A stretch of 64,000 bases of DNA. Source: CAYPHY01 sp964410625. Lineage in GTDB: Bacteria > Chloroflexota > Anaerolineae > Promineifilales > Promineifilaceae. The stretch is taken from contig CAYPHY010000004.1 in NCBI GenBank assembly GCA_964410625.1, forward strand, positions 124,001-188,000, written 5' to 3'. The notes under the pieces are model-generated. The model searched no databases and had not been told where the DNA came from. It saw only the letters and a list, made by a program, of their open reading frames with translations. Positions 18,357 through 26,957 of the stretch are shown in pieces. Positions within the stretch are counted from its first letter, which is position 1. Each line of letters starts with the position of its first letter. The translations under genes and the position numbers were made by a program.

Positions 18357-19364
18357 ATGAGTGAAGAACCATCAACCTTAAAGGCCCCAAACCAACAACG
18401 GCGACGGCTCATCAATCTATTAAAAATCGCCATCACCATTGGCGGGTTGCTGTTTGTCGTTACTCGTTTCGATTTGCAAGAAATCGGCACAGCACTGGCG
18501 GCCGTCATCAACGCCAACGGTCTCTTCTGGCTGCTCGTCGCCCTATCGCTCATCGGCATGAGTCTGGTCGTCCGTGCCTATCGCTGGTTTGTGATCATGC
18601 GTGGCTCAGGAGCAAAGGTGCGCTTCGGCCGATTGGTAGAACTATACATCATCGGTAACTTCTTCAACGCCGTTCTCCCCTCCGGCTTTGGTGGCGACAT
18701 CGTACGCGTGACGGAAATGACCCAGGAGATACCCGCTGGAACGGCCACCGGGACGGTGATCATTGATCGTCTCACCGGTTTACTGGCCTTGTTCGCCATG
18801 GCGCTGGTCGCGCTCCCCTTTCGTCCGGCTAATTTCCCGGCCGATCTGCTCGGCGTCGTCAGCACAATCTGTGGCGTCGGCCTGGTTGGCGGACTGTGCC
18901 TGTTACACCCTACCATAGCTGGCCTGCTCCTCCGCCGTCTTCCCAGACAACTACCAACATCTGTCCAGACATTTCTCAATAGCCTGCTGCAAACCATTGC
19001 CGGATGCGGTTCGCGGCGCATCTTCGCGGCCATCGCTATCTCAGTCATTTTCAATTTGATGCAAATATTATGGTGGGCAGCGGCCGCCCGCGCCTTAAGC
19101 TTGAATGTATCACTGGGCTATCTACTTCTCGTCATTCCTATCTTTGCCATTGCCTTGCTGGTCCCGTCCATCGGTGGATTAGGCGTGCGCGAAACGTTGG
19201 CCCCCACGTTATTAGCGGCCGCACTGCTGCCGGAACAAGCCATCGCCCTTTCCCTGCTGGTCTTCCTCCTCGAACGAGCCGCCAGCCTGCTCGGTGGGCC
19301 AGTCTATCTTTACACGCTGTGGCGGGACGGCCGACGCTCAATCAAAACGTCATCCGATCTTTGA
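18357..19364 (+). CDS. Flippase-like lysylphosphatidylglycerol-synthase transmembrane family protein
   Basis: An integral membrane protein of 335 residues in the LPG_synthase_TM / AglD-MprF flippase-like family. The ATG at 18357 is chosen because upstream in-frame sequence is antisense to the glycosyltransferase gene and crosses a repeat. After a basic tail comes the first helix (IAITIGGLLFVVTRF), the family motif 'RAYRWFVIMRGSG' and 'LYIIGNFFNAVLPSGFGGDIVR', then 'IIDRLTGLLALF'. The last third has 'LLVPSIGGLGVRETLAPTLL', also typical. In related proteins this domain moves lipids or lipid-linked sugars across the membrane; no synthetase domain is attached here. It is divergent from the GT39 pair, which suggests a shared role in surface glycan or lipid assembly (inference). 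Confidence 0.85.
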   Translation: MSEEPSTLKAPNQQRRRLINLLKIAITIGGLLFVVTRFDLQEIGTALAAVINANGLFWLLVALSLIGMSLVVRAYRWFVIMRGSGAKVRFGRLVELYIIGNFFNAVLPSGFGGDIVRVTEMTQEIPAGTATGTVIIDRLTGLLALFAMALVALPFRPANFPADLLGVVSTICGVGLVGGLCLLHPTIAGLLLRRLPRQLPTSVQTFLNSLLQTIAGCGSRRIFAAIAISVIFNLMQILWWAAAARALSLNVSLGYLLLVIPIFAIALLVPSIGGLGVRETLAPTLLAAALLPEQAIALSLLVFLLERAASLLGGPVYLYTLWRDGRRSIKTSSDL

Positions 19365-19574
19365 TCGATAGACAGCTCCGGTTAAATCTCATTGCAGATG
19401 ACGTATAATTGATCTAGAATCGCTCTATAGACATTGTCAACGTATACGGCAAAACGAAATCGGGCTTGTTGAAGTGCAGATCGTCTATTCCATACGTGGC
19501 GTACCTATCCGACTTACGTGAGTTAGTAGGATTGACTATCCTAGACGCTTCACAACGCTAACCAGACATACTAC

Positions 19575-20249
19575 TTGAGTCGTCATTTGAATGATCCACT
19601 TTTAGATGCCTCGGCCGCATCACGCCACGTTTTTACCAAACGATGTCACTCACTACTGACGAAGTTAAGTACCGAAGGGCAACAGCCTCATGTTTTATTT
19701 GTAACCTGTAGTGATTCGCGAATCATGCCGGAGGGGCTTTTTGGTCTTGAACCCGGCCAGTTTTTTGTTTTGCGGAACATTGGCAACACCATCCCCCCTT
19801 ATATCCAATCGGAGCCAGGGGTGACGGCCGTTCTGGAATTCGCCCTCCATGAGTTAGCTATCCCCCATCTCATTGTCTGTGGTCACACCGATTGTGGCGC
19901 GATACGGGCGCTGGCAAAGCCGATTGATATAACATCCAGGTCTGCATTAACGCGTTGGCTACAGCACATTCGACCGGCCGAACAAACGGTTGGCTATCGC
20001 TTGGGCGATCTGCCACCCGAAGAGCGCCACCGCGCCATTGTCGAGCAGCACGTCCTCAACCAGTTGGCGAATCTACGCAGCTTCCCCTTCGTTCACGCGG
20101 CCGAATCATCCGGCGAGCTAACCCTCCACGGCTGGGTCTACGACCTCAAGACACAAGAAGTGGGCTTTTACGATGCTGAGACTGGCCGGTTTATGCAGCC
20201 GCCGCTTCAGCCGCCGGAGGAGTCTCGGCCGTTTCCACCTGTTCGGTAA
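19575..20249 (+). CDS. Beta-class carbonic anhydrase
   Basis: A zinc enzyme that interconverts CO2 and bicarbonate. The 224-residue chain has the beta-class ligands: Cys45-x-Asp47-x-Arg49 in 'TCSDSR', and His104 and Cys107 in 'CGHTDCGA'. The sequence 'GQFFVLRNIGN' that lines the active site is present, and 'LHGWVYDLKTQEVGFYD' is the usual C-terminal strand. The first codon is TTG at 19575; the only close ATG is out of frame, and no strong ribosome-binding site is visible, so the start is somewhat uncertain. The last 59 bases overlap the tail of the convergent ArsA gene. It appears to be a single-gene unit; the 210 bases before it hold a possible -10 (TATAAT near 19401) but no convincing -35. 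Confidence 0.93.
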   Translation: MSRHLNDPLLDASAASRHVFTKRCHSLLTKLSTEGQQPHVLFVTCSDSRIMPEGLFGLEPGQFFVLRNIGNTIPPYIQSEPGVTAVLEFALHELAIPHLIVCGHTDCGAIRALAKPIDITSRSALTRWLQHIRPAEQTVGYRLGDLPPEERHRAIVEQHVLNQLANLRSFPFVHAAESSGELTLHGWVYDLKTQEVGFYDAETGRFMQPPLQPPEESRPFPPVR

Positions 20250-21399
20250 AAGTGATCTCCAACGTCCCGTCACGCAACGCCCCGCCAACAGCGCGTCTTT
20301 TGGCCAGGACAGTCGGCAGGATCATCTCCCGCTTAAAGTTACCGATGGTGATGAATAGCTCATCCCCGCGCTTGCGTAACCGCACATCACCGGACTTGAC
20401 AAAGGGCAGTGGCAGGCGAAGCAAGAAACCCTCGGCCGTCTCCACGATCTCCTGCAACGCCCCACGGTAGAAGATGGTCGCCGGGTCCGTCTCGCCAAAG
20501 CAATCGGTTGCCAGTTGGGAGAGCGCATCAAAGCCAACTACCTCATGGGCATAGTAGGGGGCGCGAAAGATAGGCAGCGGCCGAAAGTTGTTCTCGATCA
20601 TCTCCAGATAACGCCCCTGGATCGCCCGCCGTTGTTCGTGGAACTCCCCGGCGTTTTCCAGTTCGGGCAAAATGCGATTGACGATCACGCCATCCACTGG
20701 ATAGTTAAACAGACCGAGATAGCTGACCGCCCGTTCTGCCTCGCGCACAACCATCTTCTCCGGCTGCAACACCACGCGATAGCTACTGATGTCGGGGTTG
20801 CTCAGGGTAGTCCGCAGTTCGGCCGTCGCCTCATCCAGACGACTGACGGCATCCAGCACTTCCGTTGGCCCCTTGAGCAGACGACCGGTGAACGGCCGCA
20901 AGGCACGGACGACGGCGGCCGATTCCAACCGTGCCAGATGCCCCGCATACCATCGAAAGGTATCGGGCATGGTCAACAAGCGAATCGTTTCGCCCGTTGG
21001 AGCGGCGTCAATAATGACGCGCTCAAAATTTTGCTCCTTAGCCTGCTTATTGATATGCAACAAGCTAACAATCTCGTCCATGCCGGGAAAGGCTGATAGC
21101 TCATCGGCTACCACCCGGTTCATATTCGGGCCGCTGATCAGGTTAGAGACAAAGCTCTGTAGCGTGTCCCAATAGTTGTGAATGTCCGCGACCACGCTGA
21201 TTTCCTGCGCCCACAAATTGTCGGCGATCTGCTCCGGCTTGGCCGACAACGGCATATCGAGGGAATCGGCCAGGCTGTGGGCAATGTCGGTGCTGGCAAC
21301 TAACGTCCGGTAGCCCAGTTGTGCGCTGCGCAAAGCCGTCGCCGCCGCCACCGTCGTCTTGCCGACACCCCCCTTGCCCAGATAAAGAATGATCCGCAT
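20191..21399 (-). CDS. ArsA/GET3-family ATPase with C-terminal HSP20-like domain
   Basis: A cytoplasmic SIMIBI-class ATPase of 402 residues. The deviant P-loop 'LGKGGVGKTTVAAATA' starts at residue 7; switch regions follow as 'STDIAHSLADS' and 'DAAPTGETIRLLTMP'. The last 80 residues ('SGDVRLRKRGDELFITIG') match the HSP20-like domain of bacterial ArsA-type proteins. Arsenite export is unlikely: there is no ArsB or ArsR nearby and no obvious cysteine triad. A targeting or metal-independent role is plausible. A longer frame reaches 21606 but would translate a heptad repeat; GGAG before the ATG at 21399 fixes the start. Its 3' end overlaps the carbonic anhydrase gene by 59 bases, and the Ala-rich tail may be a late addition. 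Confidence 0.88.
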   Translation of the reverse strand: MRIILYLGKGGVGKTTVAAATALRSAQLGYRTLVASTDIAHSLADSLDMPLSAKPEQIADNLWAQEISVVADIHNYWDTLQSFVSNLISGPNMNRVVADELSAFPGMDEIVSLLHINKQAKEQNFERVIIDAAPTGETIRLLTMPDTFRWYAGHLARLESAAVVRALRPFTGRLLKGPTEVLDAVSRLDEATAELRTTLSNPDISSYRVVLQPEKMVVREAERAVSYLGLFNYPVDGVIVNRILPELENAGEFHEQRRAIQGRYLEMIENNFRPLPIFRAPYYAHEVVGFDALSQLATDCFGETDPATIFYRGALQEIVETAEGFLLRLPLPFVKSGDVRLRKRGDELFITIGNFKREMILPTVLAKRRAVGGALRDGTLEITFTEQVETAETPPAAEAAAA

Positions 21400-21426
21400 G
21401 TTGATAATCTCCAATTCTTCAATATA

Positions 21427-21526
21427 GTAGCCAGTCGGCAGTGGGTGATGAGTACATCGCTGGCCTGTAGACAGAACTAAGCGCGACTGACTACTGGCTA
21501 TTGCCAACTGACTACTTGATACTTGC
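21427..21526. repeat. Heptad tandem repeat (AGTAGCC / TACTGGC class)
   Basis: Two blocks of 7-base units, AGTAGCC-AGTCGGC-AGTGGGT at the left and GACTGAC-TACTGGC-TATTGCC-AACTGAC-TACTTGA at the right, are partly complementary. They fill the gap between the ArsA start and the TGS-kinase stop. The same class appears inside the cyclase gene near 40521. Confidence 0.7.
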
Positions 21527-21544
21527 TTTACGCAGAAAGTCAGA

Positions 21545-23296
21545 TCAAGTTGCCGAGCGATGCCAGGGGGCGAAGGATTCCATAATCGAGCCGCCGATAA
21601 ATTCACGCAAGATGGAGTCGCTGGCGATCATCACAAAGTCCTCAACCGGGACCGGTTCGAGCCATTGCAAAAAGGCCAACAGCCGGTTGGCTTCAATGCG
21701 TTCCGGCGTACCCGGCTCAACCTGGAGCAAGAGCGGCTGGGCCAACACTTTCAAGACCGACAGCTCGTAGACCAATGCGGAGTTAAAAAAGACATCGGCC
21801 TGGTCTTGATAGGGGAAAATATGGTTCTTCTCGCCACGCCGCACGCTGGCCCAGCGGGCGATGGTCTGCGCGGCCGAATAACCCCGATGCGAGGCGTCAC
21901 GCACAATGCGCCGCAAGAGGCGCGTATCCGTCGTTGGCACGCGATTATGCTTGTCGAGATTTAATTGGGTAAACGCAGAGATAAAGATGCGATAGATCGC
22001 CTCAGGCGGAATCCCTTCTACCAACTTCGGGTTTAAGCCGTGAATGCCCTCAACCACAATCACATGTTCAGGGCCAATACTCAACAAATCCCCTGCTTCG
22101 CGCAGCCCGGTGCGAAAGTTATAGCGCGGTAGATGCACCGAGCCACCAGCCAACAGGGTCTGCATATGCTGGCGGAAAAGGGGCACATCCACCGCCTCCA
22201 ACGCCTCAAAGTCATGTTGGCCGTCTGCATCGCGCGGGGTCTCGTGACGATTGACAAAATAATCGTCCATTCCAATGGCAACCGGAAAGATGCCAGAGGC
22301 CATCAGTTGCAAGGCCAACCGCTTGCTAAAGGTCGTTTTTCCGGCTGATGTAGGGCCGGAGATGAGGACAAGCTTTACTTGCGGCCGTCGGGCGGCGATT
22401 TGGTCAGCGATATTCGCCAGTTGCTTCTCATGCAACGCTTCAGCCACCAGCACCACTTCTTGGAATCGGCGGTTATGGATCGCTTCATTGAGCGAAGTCA
22501 CATTCGCCACACCGACGATGTTCAGCCAGTCATTATACTCTTGAAATACCTGGGCCAATCGTGGCTCATCCTCAAAAGGTTGGAGCACATTTGGCTCGTG
22601 GCGGCGAGGAAAATGAAGGATGAATCCACTCTTATAGTGGCGTAAATCAAAATGTTGCAGATAACTCGTGCGCGGAACCATAAAGCCATGGAAGTAATCG
22701 CGAACGCCATTCATTTCATAGAGCGTCAGGTAATCCTTCCGCCGCCGGGAAAATAGATCAGCCTTTTCCAAGTCCCCATGTTCGCGAAATAGCTGTAATG
22801 CTTCCTCTAAGGGGACACGCACCGGCGTGATCGGCAAGTCGGCTTCCACCAACTCCCGCATCCGTTGCCGCAGGCAAGCCAATTCCTCATCCGATAGGCG
22901 CAGGCCATCATCCCGTTCGCAATAGTAACCCCCAAAAGGCATCGAATGGTGGATGGTGATCACCTGTCCGGGCAGCACCTCGGCCGCGGCCGCAATCAAC
23001 AAAAAGGAAATCGAACGCCGGTAGATGCGCGTGCCATCGGAAGAGCCACTGGTTAACGGAACCAAATCCGCATCCTCCATCAAAGGCAAACAAAGTTCAC
23101 GCAACTTACCGTTCATCAGCACAGCCATCACACGGCTATCAAGAGGCAAATTGGCCGCATTCACAAACGCTTCAATCTGCGTGCCAATCGGTGCTTCAAA
23201 CGTGCGGCCGTCGGGAAATCTAGCCTGAACTGTCTGGCGTCGTTGGGTTTCATAAGGGACAAAAGCTTCAAGTACACTCATTCTCTGGTCATCCAT
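21545..23296 (-). CDS. TGS / SAD-like / uridine-kinase fusion (nucleoside kinase)
   Basis: A three-part protein of about 583 residues. The N-terminus resembles a TGS domain ('QARFPDGRTFEAPIGT'). The second part contains 'HHSMPFGGYYC', similar to the second additional (editing) domain of threonyl-tRNA synthetase. The third is a phosphoribulokinase/uridine-kinase domain with Walker A 'ISGPTSAGKTTFSKR' near residue 317, 'MDDYFVNR' and 'VVEGIHGLNPKL'. This fusion is known in Firmicutes and Thermotogae as a putative uridine kinase; its true substrate is unclear. ATG codons at 23296 and 23281 and TTG at 23305 are all possible starts, none with a strong ribosome-binding site. It is 145 bases upstream of the ArsA-type gene on the same strand. 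Confidence 0.88.
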   Translation of the reverse strand: MDDQRMSVLEAFVPYETQRRQTVQARFPDGRTFEAPIGTQIEAFVNAANLPLDSRVMAVLMNGKLRELCLPLMEDADLVPLTSGSSDGTRIYRRSISFLLIAAAAEVLPGQVITIHHSMPFGGYYCERDDGLRLSDEELACLRQRMRELVEADLPITPVRVPLEEALQLFREHGDLEKADLFSRRRKDYLTLYEMNGVRDYFHGFMVPRTSYLQHFDLRHYKSGFILHFPRRHEPNVLQPFEDEPRLAQVFQEYNDWLNIVGVANVTSLNEAIHNRRFQEVVLVAEALHEKQLANIADQIAARRPQVKLVLISGPTSAGKTTFSKRLALQLMASGIFPVAIGMDDYFVNRHETPRDADGQHDFEALEAVDVPLFRQHMQTLLAGGSVHLPRYNFRTGLREAGDLLSIGPEHVIVVEGIHGLNPKLVEGIPPEAIYRIFISAFTQLNLDKHNRVPTTDTRLLRRIVRDASHRGYSAAQTIARWASVRRGEKNHIFPYQDQADVFFNSALVYELSVLKVLAQPLLLQVEPGTPERIEANRLLAFLQWLEPVPVEDFVMIASDSILREFIGGSIMESFAPWHRSAT

Positions 23297-23326
23297 TCTG
23301 ATCAACTTAAGATAAAGTAGGGGTTA

Positions 23327-23420
23327 TGTAACCGTTCAGGCCCTCAAGAGACCTCTGAGGTTTTGCCGCCCAACTTGGAACGTTACTCGATGAAAAAGCT
23401 CAGAGGTCTGAACGGTTACA
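23327..23420. repeat. Inverted repeat TGTAACCGTTCAG...CTGAACGGTTACA with a 9-base insert
   Basis: The right arm at 23399-23420 is uninterrupted. The left arm is the same sequence split into 23327-23339 and 23349-23359 by nine extra bases. The element lies upstream of the TGS-kinase gene and after the lytic transglycosylase stop. Confidence 0.75.
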
Positions 23421-23469
23421 GGCAACGGCCGACTGCTGCGGCCGTTCCTTAATCTGGCAAACAATATGG

Positions 23470-24558
23470 TTAACGGTGTCCGGAGGGACAATTCGACGGA
23501 GCAAACCAGCGCGTGCTGGCATGGCCGCGCAGGCGATCCAAACGAGGCAGACAAGCCAACAAAACACGAGGATCGCGATTGGGTAACTTCTCCACCTGCT
23601 CATCCGACGTGGCAACCGGCGGCTCCGCAACCAACTCCGCGCTACGAGCTTCGGCCGTGTCAAACAGATTCGCAGCTTCAACCGGGGCCGCCAGGGAACT
23701 GATTGGCACCACATAACCACGAACATGGTAGGTTTGCCCCGATTTCTCGTCCGCATAACGGTAGAGGGTATGGGCGGCATAGCTCTGTAGCTCGCCTGGT
23801 GGCTGGTTCCCCAACACCAGGAAGCCCTGCGCTGGCATGTGCCCGCCCACCATTTCAATTGCCACCGTCCATTGTGCCGCCATACCCGGGTCAAGCCCGC
23901 TTCGTACCAGCAACGCCCGCGCATAGCTATCCAGGACATCGGCCGCATAGTCGCGTGGCTCGCGGCTATTAACCTGGTTCCAGCCACCATTATAAGCGGC
24001 CAGCGCAGAATAAACATCCCCGCCCGACTGGCGTACAATGGCCGACAAGATCGCCATGCCCCAACGCAGATTCACCGTTGGAGTCAGTAGTTCTTCGGGC
24101 GACGGCCGCCACTCCAACCCCGGCCCGGCTGGCATAATGCCCATCAAACCCACCGCACCCATGTGGCTGACCACCTGATAATCACCGTCCGACTCATGCT
24201 TGATCACAGCAGCGATAAAATCGGGATGAAAGCCATAGGCCGCAGCCAAAATCGCGATATAGTCTGACCATTGTTGGATATTTGGACCCCAATAGGACGA
24301 AAGTAAGGTCAGGTCAGCGGCCGACTCGTTGCCTACAGAATCGTTGGCCTCAACCAGGAACGTGTCCAGCGTATTAGGTGAGCCAGAGGCACTACCGGCC
24401 ACCACAGGGGCCAACACGGATGTTTCCTGCCGCGTCGCCCGCGCGGGTAGGGTAAGGCCAATGACCACGAGGAGACACAGGAAAACCAAAAGCCCCCTCA
24501 ACACAGGCGCAAACGGCCGCACAGCTTCCGAAGGCCGTTGTTTACTCTGCTTTGTCAT
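23470..24558 (-). CDS. Secreted lytic transglycosylase (SLT fold)
   Basis: An exported murein lytic transglycosylase of 362 residues that cleaves the MurNAc-GlcNAc bond. A signal peptide (LLVFLCLLVVIGLTLPARA) starts the protein. The catalytic SLT domain covers about 95-220: 'HPDFIAAVIKHESDGDYQ' holds the catalytic Glu, followed by 'GAVGLMGIMPAGPGLEW', 'TVNLRWGMAILSAIV' and 'AALAAYNGGW', all in standard order. The C-terminal 120 residues have no recognisable domain and end in a Cys/Arg-rich tail. The start codon lies inside the end of the upstream gene (17-base overlap), so the two are probably translated in coupling. The ribosome-binding site (AGGG) is weak and close. Confidence 0.9.
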   Translation of the reverse strand: MTKQSKQRPSEAVRPFAPVLRGLLVFLCLLVVIGLTLPARATRQETSVLAPVVAGSASGSPNTLDTFLVEANDSVGNESAADLTLLSSYWGPNIQQWSDYIAILAAAYGFHPDFIAAVIKHESDGDYQVVSHMGAVGLMGIMPAGPGLEWRPSPEELLTPTVNLRWGMAILSAIVRQSGGDVYSALAAYNGGWNQVNSREPRDYAADVLDSYARALLVRSGLDPGMAAQWTVAIEMVGGHMPAQGFLVLGNQPPGELQSYAAHTLYRYADEKSGQTYHVRGYVVPISSLAAPVEAANLFDTAEARSAELVAEPPVATSDEQVEKLPNRDPRVLLACLPRLDRLRGHASTRWFAPSNCPSGHR

Positions 24559-25102
24559 GCCCTATTGCCACTTTCGCTGTTGCTAAAAAATCCAGTTGCT
24601 CTTGCGCTGCTGGAACCGACCACCACCGCCCGGCCGCCCGGCGAAGTGGGAATTTAATCTCATCTTGTAGGTCCATCCCCGCTATCTGTCGCGGAAAACG
24701 CTCCTCAGAATTGACCACCACAAAGTCCGTCACGCGCCGCGCCTCCGCCAACGGCGTCTGCTTGCTTGAAAAAGCGTAGCACGGATAAGGTACATACAAC
24801 TCAAATTCACGGAGAAAGTGTTGCCGAGATTCCCCATCCAGTCCATAGCAAAATAGTTCTGCTCGTGGAAACTGCTCGCCAAATTCCCGAACCCAATAGT
24901 ACAACTTTAATGACTTCACCTCATTACCCCAGTCATCGAGCAGGAAGGAGGGCAACACATGCTCCTCTCGTCCCATTGTTACAAAGGCATAACTGAGATA
25001 GATAGATGGTTGAGCGTCCTCTGCTGCGGACGCTGAAAGCCACACAACGACCCGATCCTGCCACTTCTGCAAGTGACCGAGGGTTTTCTGCTTGATGATC
25101 AT
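24542..25102 (-). CDS. Hypothetical protein, 186 residues
   Basis: I do not recognise this protein. It has no signal peptide or membrane helix. Notable parts are 'IYLSYAFVTMGREEHVLPSF', 'LYYWVREFGEQFPRAELFCYG' and 'VPYPCYAFSSKQTP', an aromatic-rich pattern that suggests a compact globular fold. GTG at 25105 and ATG at 25102 are alternative starts. The 3' end overlaps the lytic transglycosylase start by 17 bases, which implies a shared transcript, so a link to the cell wall is possible but unproven. The 230 bases before it, up to the divergent TPR gene, contain nothing I can name beyond a probable shared promoter region. Confidence 0.65.
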   Translation of the reverse strand: MIIKQKTLGHLQKWQDRVVVWLSASAAEDAQPSIYLSYAFVTMGREEHVLPSFLLDDWGNEVKSLKLYYWVREFGEQFPRAELFCYGLDGESRQHFLREFELYVPYPCYAFSSKQTPLAEARRVTDFVVVNSEERFPRQIAGMDLQDEIKFPLRRAAGRWWSVPAAQEQLDFLATAKVAIGHDKAE

Positions 25103-25333
25103 CACATATCTTGGGACTTATACCTTTGCACTCCCTTAACGCAAATGCCCAGGAGCCTACTCCTGTTTACGCCAATTCGTTGCGAAAAGTTCTTAACTCA
25201 ACAAGTCCTGTACCTGTAAGTTTATCCATCTCGGCGGTAAACACAAGCGCATTTGGTTGCCAGTTTAACCAGCCCTGACTATCATCGGCAACAAGACAAA
25301 TCAGGATCATCACCGACAAGAGGAATTTAGACA

Positions 25334-25858
25334 ATGGTTGACCTAGATAATGGCTCCGCCGACCGAGATGAGGTTTTATCGCAAATCGCTGAAGCGAGAA
25401 CGCTGCGCCGCAATGACGAGCTTGAGCAATCACAAACGCTCCTGCTGGAACTATTAGAACGCTATCCAGACAATCCGTTGGTACTCTATGAAGTCGGCGG
25501 TTCCTTTGATGTGTTGGGCGAAGAGCCACAGGCCATCCCCTACTACCGACAAGCCGTTGCCGCCGGTCTGGCCGGTTCCGACTTGCAAGAATGTCTCGTT
25601 TGCCTGGGCAGCTCGTTGCGCGTGGTTGGAGATTTTGAAGAGGCGGTTGAAGTGCTGGAAAAGGCAGTCGAACAATTTCCAGACAATAACAGCGGCCGTG
25701 TCTTTCTCGCTCTAGCCTACTATAGCGACGGACGAGAGGATAAGGCAGTCAGTACTTTACTGGATGTCTTGCTAAAAACTACAAAAGATGAGGATATTCT
25801 TTCCTTCGCCGGAGCATTGGAGTACTACAAAGATAATCTGGATGAAGTTTGGGAGTAG
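25334..25858 (+). CDS. TPR-repeat protein, 174 residues
   Basis: A small soluble tetratricopeptide-repeat protein, probably a protein-protein adaptor. Helical pairs with the TPR spacing are visible, for example 'LLLELLERYPDNPLVLYEVG', 'AIPYYRQAVAAGL' and 'AVEVLEKAVEQFPDN', giving three to four repeats. The protein is acidic and has no export signal. AGGAA precedes the ATG at 25334. It is 20 bases upstream of the MDR dehydrogenase and may share its transcript. Similar short TPR proteins are common in Chloroflexota and are rarely characterised. The partner is unknown. Confidence 0.8.
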   Translation: MVDLDNGSADRDEVLSQIAEARTLRRNDELEQSQTLLLELLERYPDNPLVLYEVGGSFDVLGEEPQAIPYYRQAVAAGLAGSDLQECLVCLGSSLRVVGDFEEAVEVLEKAVEQFPDNNSGRVFLALAYYSDGREDKAVSTLLDVLLKTTKDEDILSFAGALEYYKDNLDEVWE

Positions 25859-25878
25859 GGACATAGCAGGGAATCACG

Positions 25879-26925
25879 ATGAAAGCACTGGTTTTTTATG
25901 AACATGGCGGAATCGATAACGCGCAAATTGCTGATATACCAACACCAGAGATTGGCCCCCATGAAGTCTTATTAAAAGTCGGCGCGGCCGCCTTCAACCG
26001 CCTCGATCTGTGGGTCATGGAAGGCTGGCCGAGCCTGAAGCTGAAGCTGCCCCATGTGATGGGCAGCGACGGCGCGGGCGTTGTGGCCGCTGTCGGCTCG
26101 CGGGTACAGGGCATAGAGGTTGGGCAGCGAGTTGCTGTCAACCCCACCATTTGCGGCAATCCGGCACAGGATTATTTCGGCCGCACCGGCCGCGACAACA
26201 TGTGCGACGATTATACCTTGCTTGGCGAACACCTCGATGGCTTTTTTGCCGAATACACCGCCGTCCCTGCGCGTAATCTGCTGCCTTTGCCCGCTCATGT
26301 CTCCTTTGCGGAGGCAGCGGCCGCCTCGCTGGTCTTTGTCACGGCCTGGCACTCGCTCATCACCCGTGGCAACCTGCAAGCAGGTGAATCCGTCCTCATC
26401 GTTGGTGCAGGGGGTGGGGTCAACACCGCTTCAATCCAGATTGCCAAGATGGCCGGGGCCGGGCCAATCTACGTCGTTGGCTCCTCCGAAGAAAAGCTAC
26501 AACTGGCCCGCGAATTGGGCGCGGACGAGACGATCAATCGCCACGAAACGGATTGGGGCAAAGCGGTCTTTAAGGCTACCAACCGGCGCGGCGTGGATGT
26601 GGTGGTAGACAATGTTGGCGCGGCGACCTATCACACTTCCTTGCGTTCCTTAAAGAAGGGCGGCCGTCTGCTGACCGTCGGCAACAGCAGCGGGCCGAAA
26701 TTTGAGTTCGACAACCGGCTGATGTTTGGCAAACATCTGAGCATCATCGGCAGCACCATGGGGACAACGGCCGAGTTTGAGAAGGTGATGGGACTGATCT
26801 TCGACGGCCATCTGCGGCCGATCATTGACACCATCTACCCCTTCGAGGAAGGGTTAACCGCGCTCCGCCGCTTGCAAGATGGAGACTTGATCGGCAAGCT
26901 AGTGTTGGAAATGGGCAATCTGTAG
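25879..26925 (+). CDS. Zinc-type MDR alcohol dehydrogenase / quinone reductase family oxidoreductase
   Basis: A medium-chain dehydrogenase/reductase of 348 residues. The N-terminal GroES-like domain has 'HVMGSDGAGVVAAVG' and 'GQRVAVNPTICGN'; the Rossmann domain has 'LIVGAGGGVNTASIQIAKM' and 'YVVGSSEEKLQLARELGAD', fitting NAD(P)H binding. The usual catalytic-zinc Cys at the start of the family is replaced: 'FNRLDLWVMEGW' has none, so it is closer to the quinone-oxidoreductase branch, although two Cys remain in the 'TICGNPAQDYFGRTGRDNMCDD' part. The substrate is unknown. It is followed by a short GCGGGTT-GGC-AACCCGC hairpin. Confidence 0.88.
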   Translation: MKALVFYEHGGIDNAQIADIPTPEIGPHEVLLKVGAAAFNRLDLWVMEGWPSLKLKLPHVMGSDGAGVVAAVGSRVQGIEVGQRVAVNPTICGNPAQDYFGRTGRDNMCDDYTLLGEHLDGFFAEYTAVPARNLLPLPAHVSFAEAAAASLVFVTAWHSLITRGNLQAGESVLIVGAGGGVNTASIQIAKMAGAGPIYVVGSSEEKLQLARELGADETINRHETDWGKAVFKATNRRGVDVVVDNVGAATYHTSLRSLKKGGRLLTVGNSSGPKFEFDNRLMFGKHLSIIGSTMGTTAEFEKVMGLIFDGHLRPIIDTIYPFEEGLTALRRLQDGDLIGKLVLEMGNL

Positions 26926-26926
26926 C

Positions 26927-26943
26927 GCGGGTTGGCAACCCGC
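26927..26943. repeat. Short GC-rich hairpin after the dehydrogenase
   Basis: GCGGGTT-GGC-AACCCGC forms a perfect 7-base stem with a three-base loop, starting at the last base of the dehydrogenase stop region. No U-tract follows. It resembles the CCCGGTTT-GCC-AAACCGGG element at 58988. Confidence 0.65.
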
Positions 26944-26957
26944 AAGCTCTCGATTTA

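Noticed and set aside
20191..21399. Arsenite-exporting ATPase role for the ArsA-like gene
   Set aside because: Single ATPase domain with an HSP20-like tail, no arsenic genes nearby and no visible metalloid-binding cysteine set.
21400..21606. N-terminal extension of the ArsA-type protein
   Set aside because: The bases are a heptad repeat array, and a ribosome-binding site is present right before 21399.
25167..25529. Minus-strand frame of 120 codons across the TPR gene start
   Set aside because: It overlaps a well-supported TPR gene, and its product has no recognisable features.
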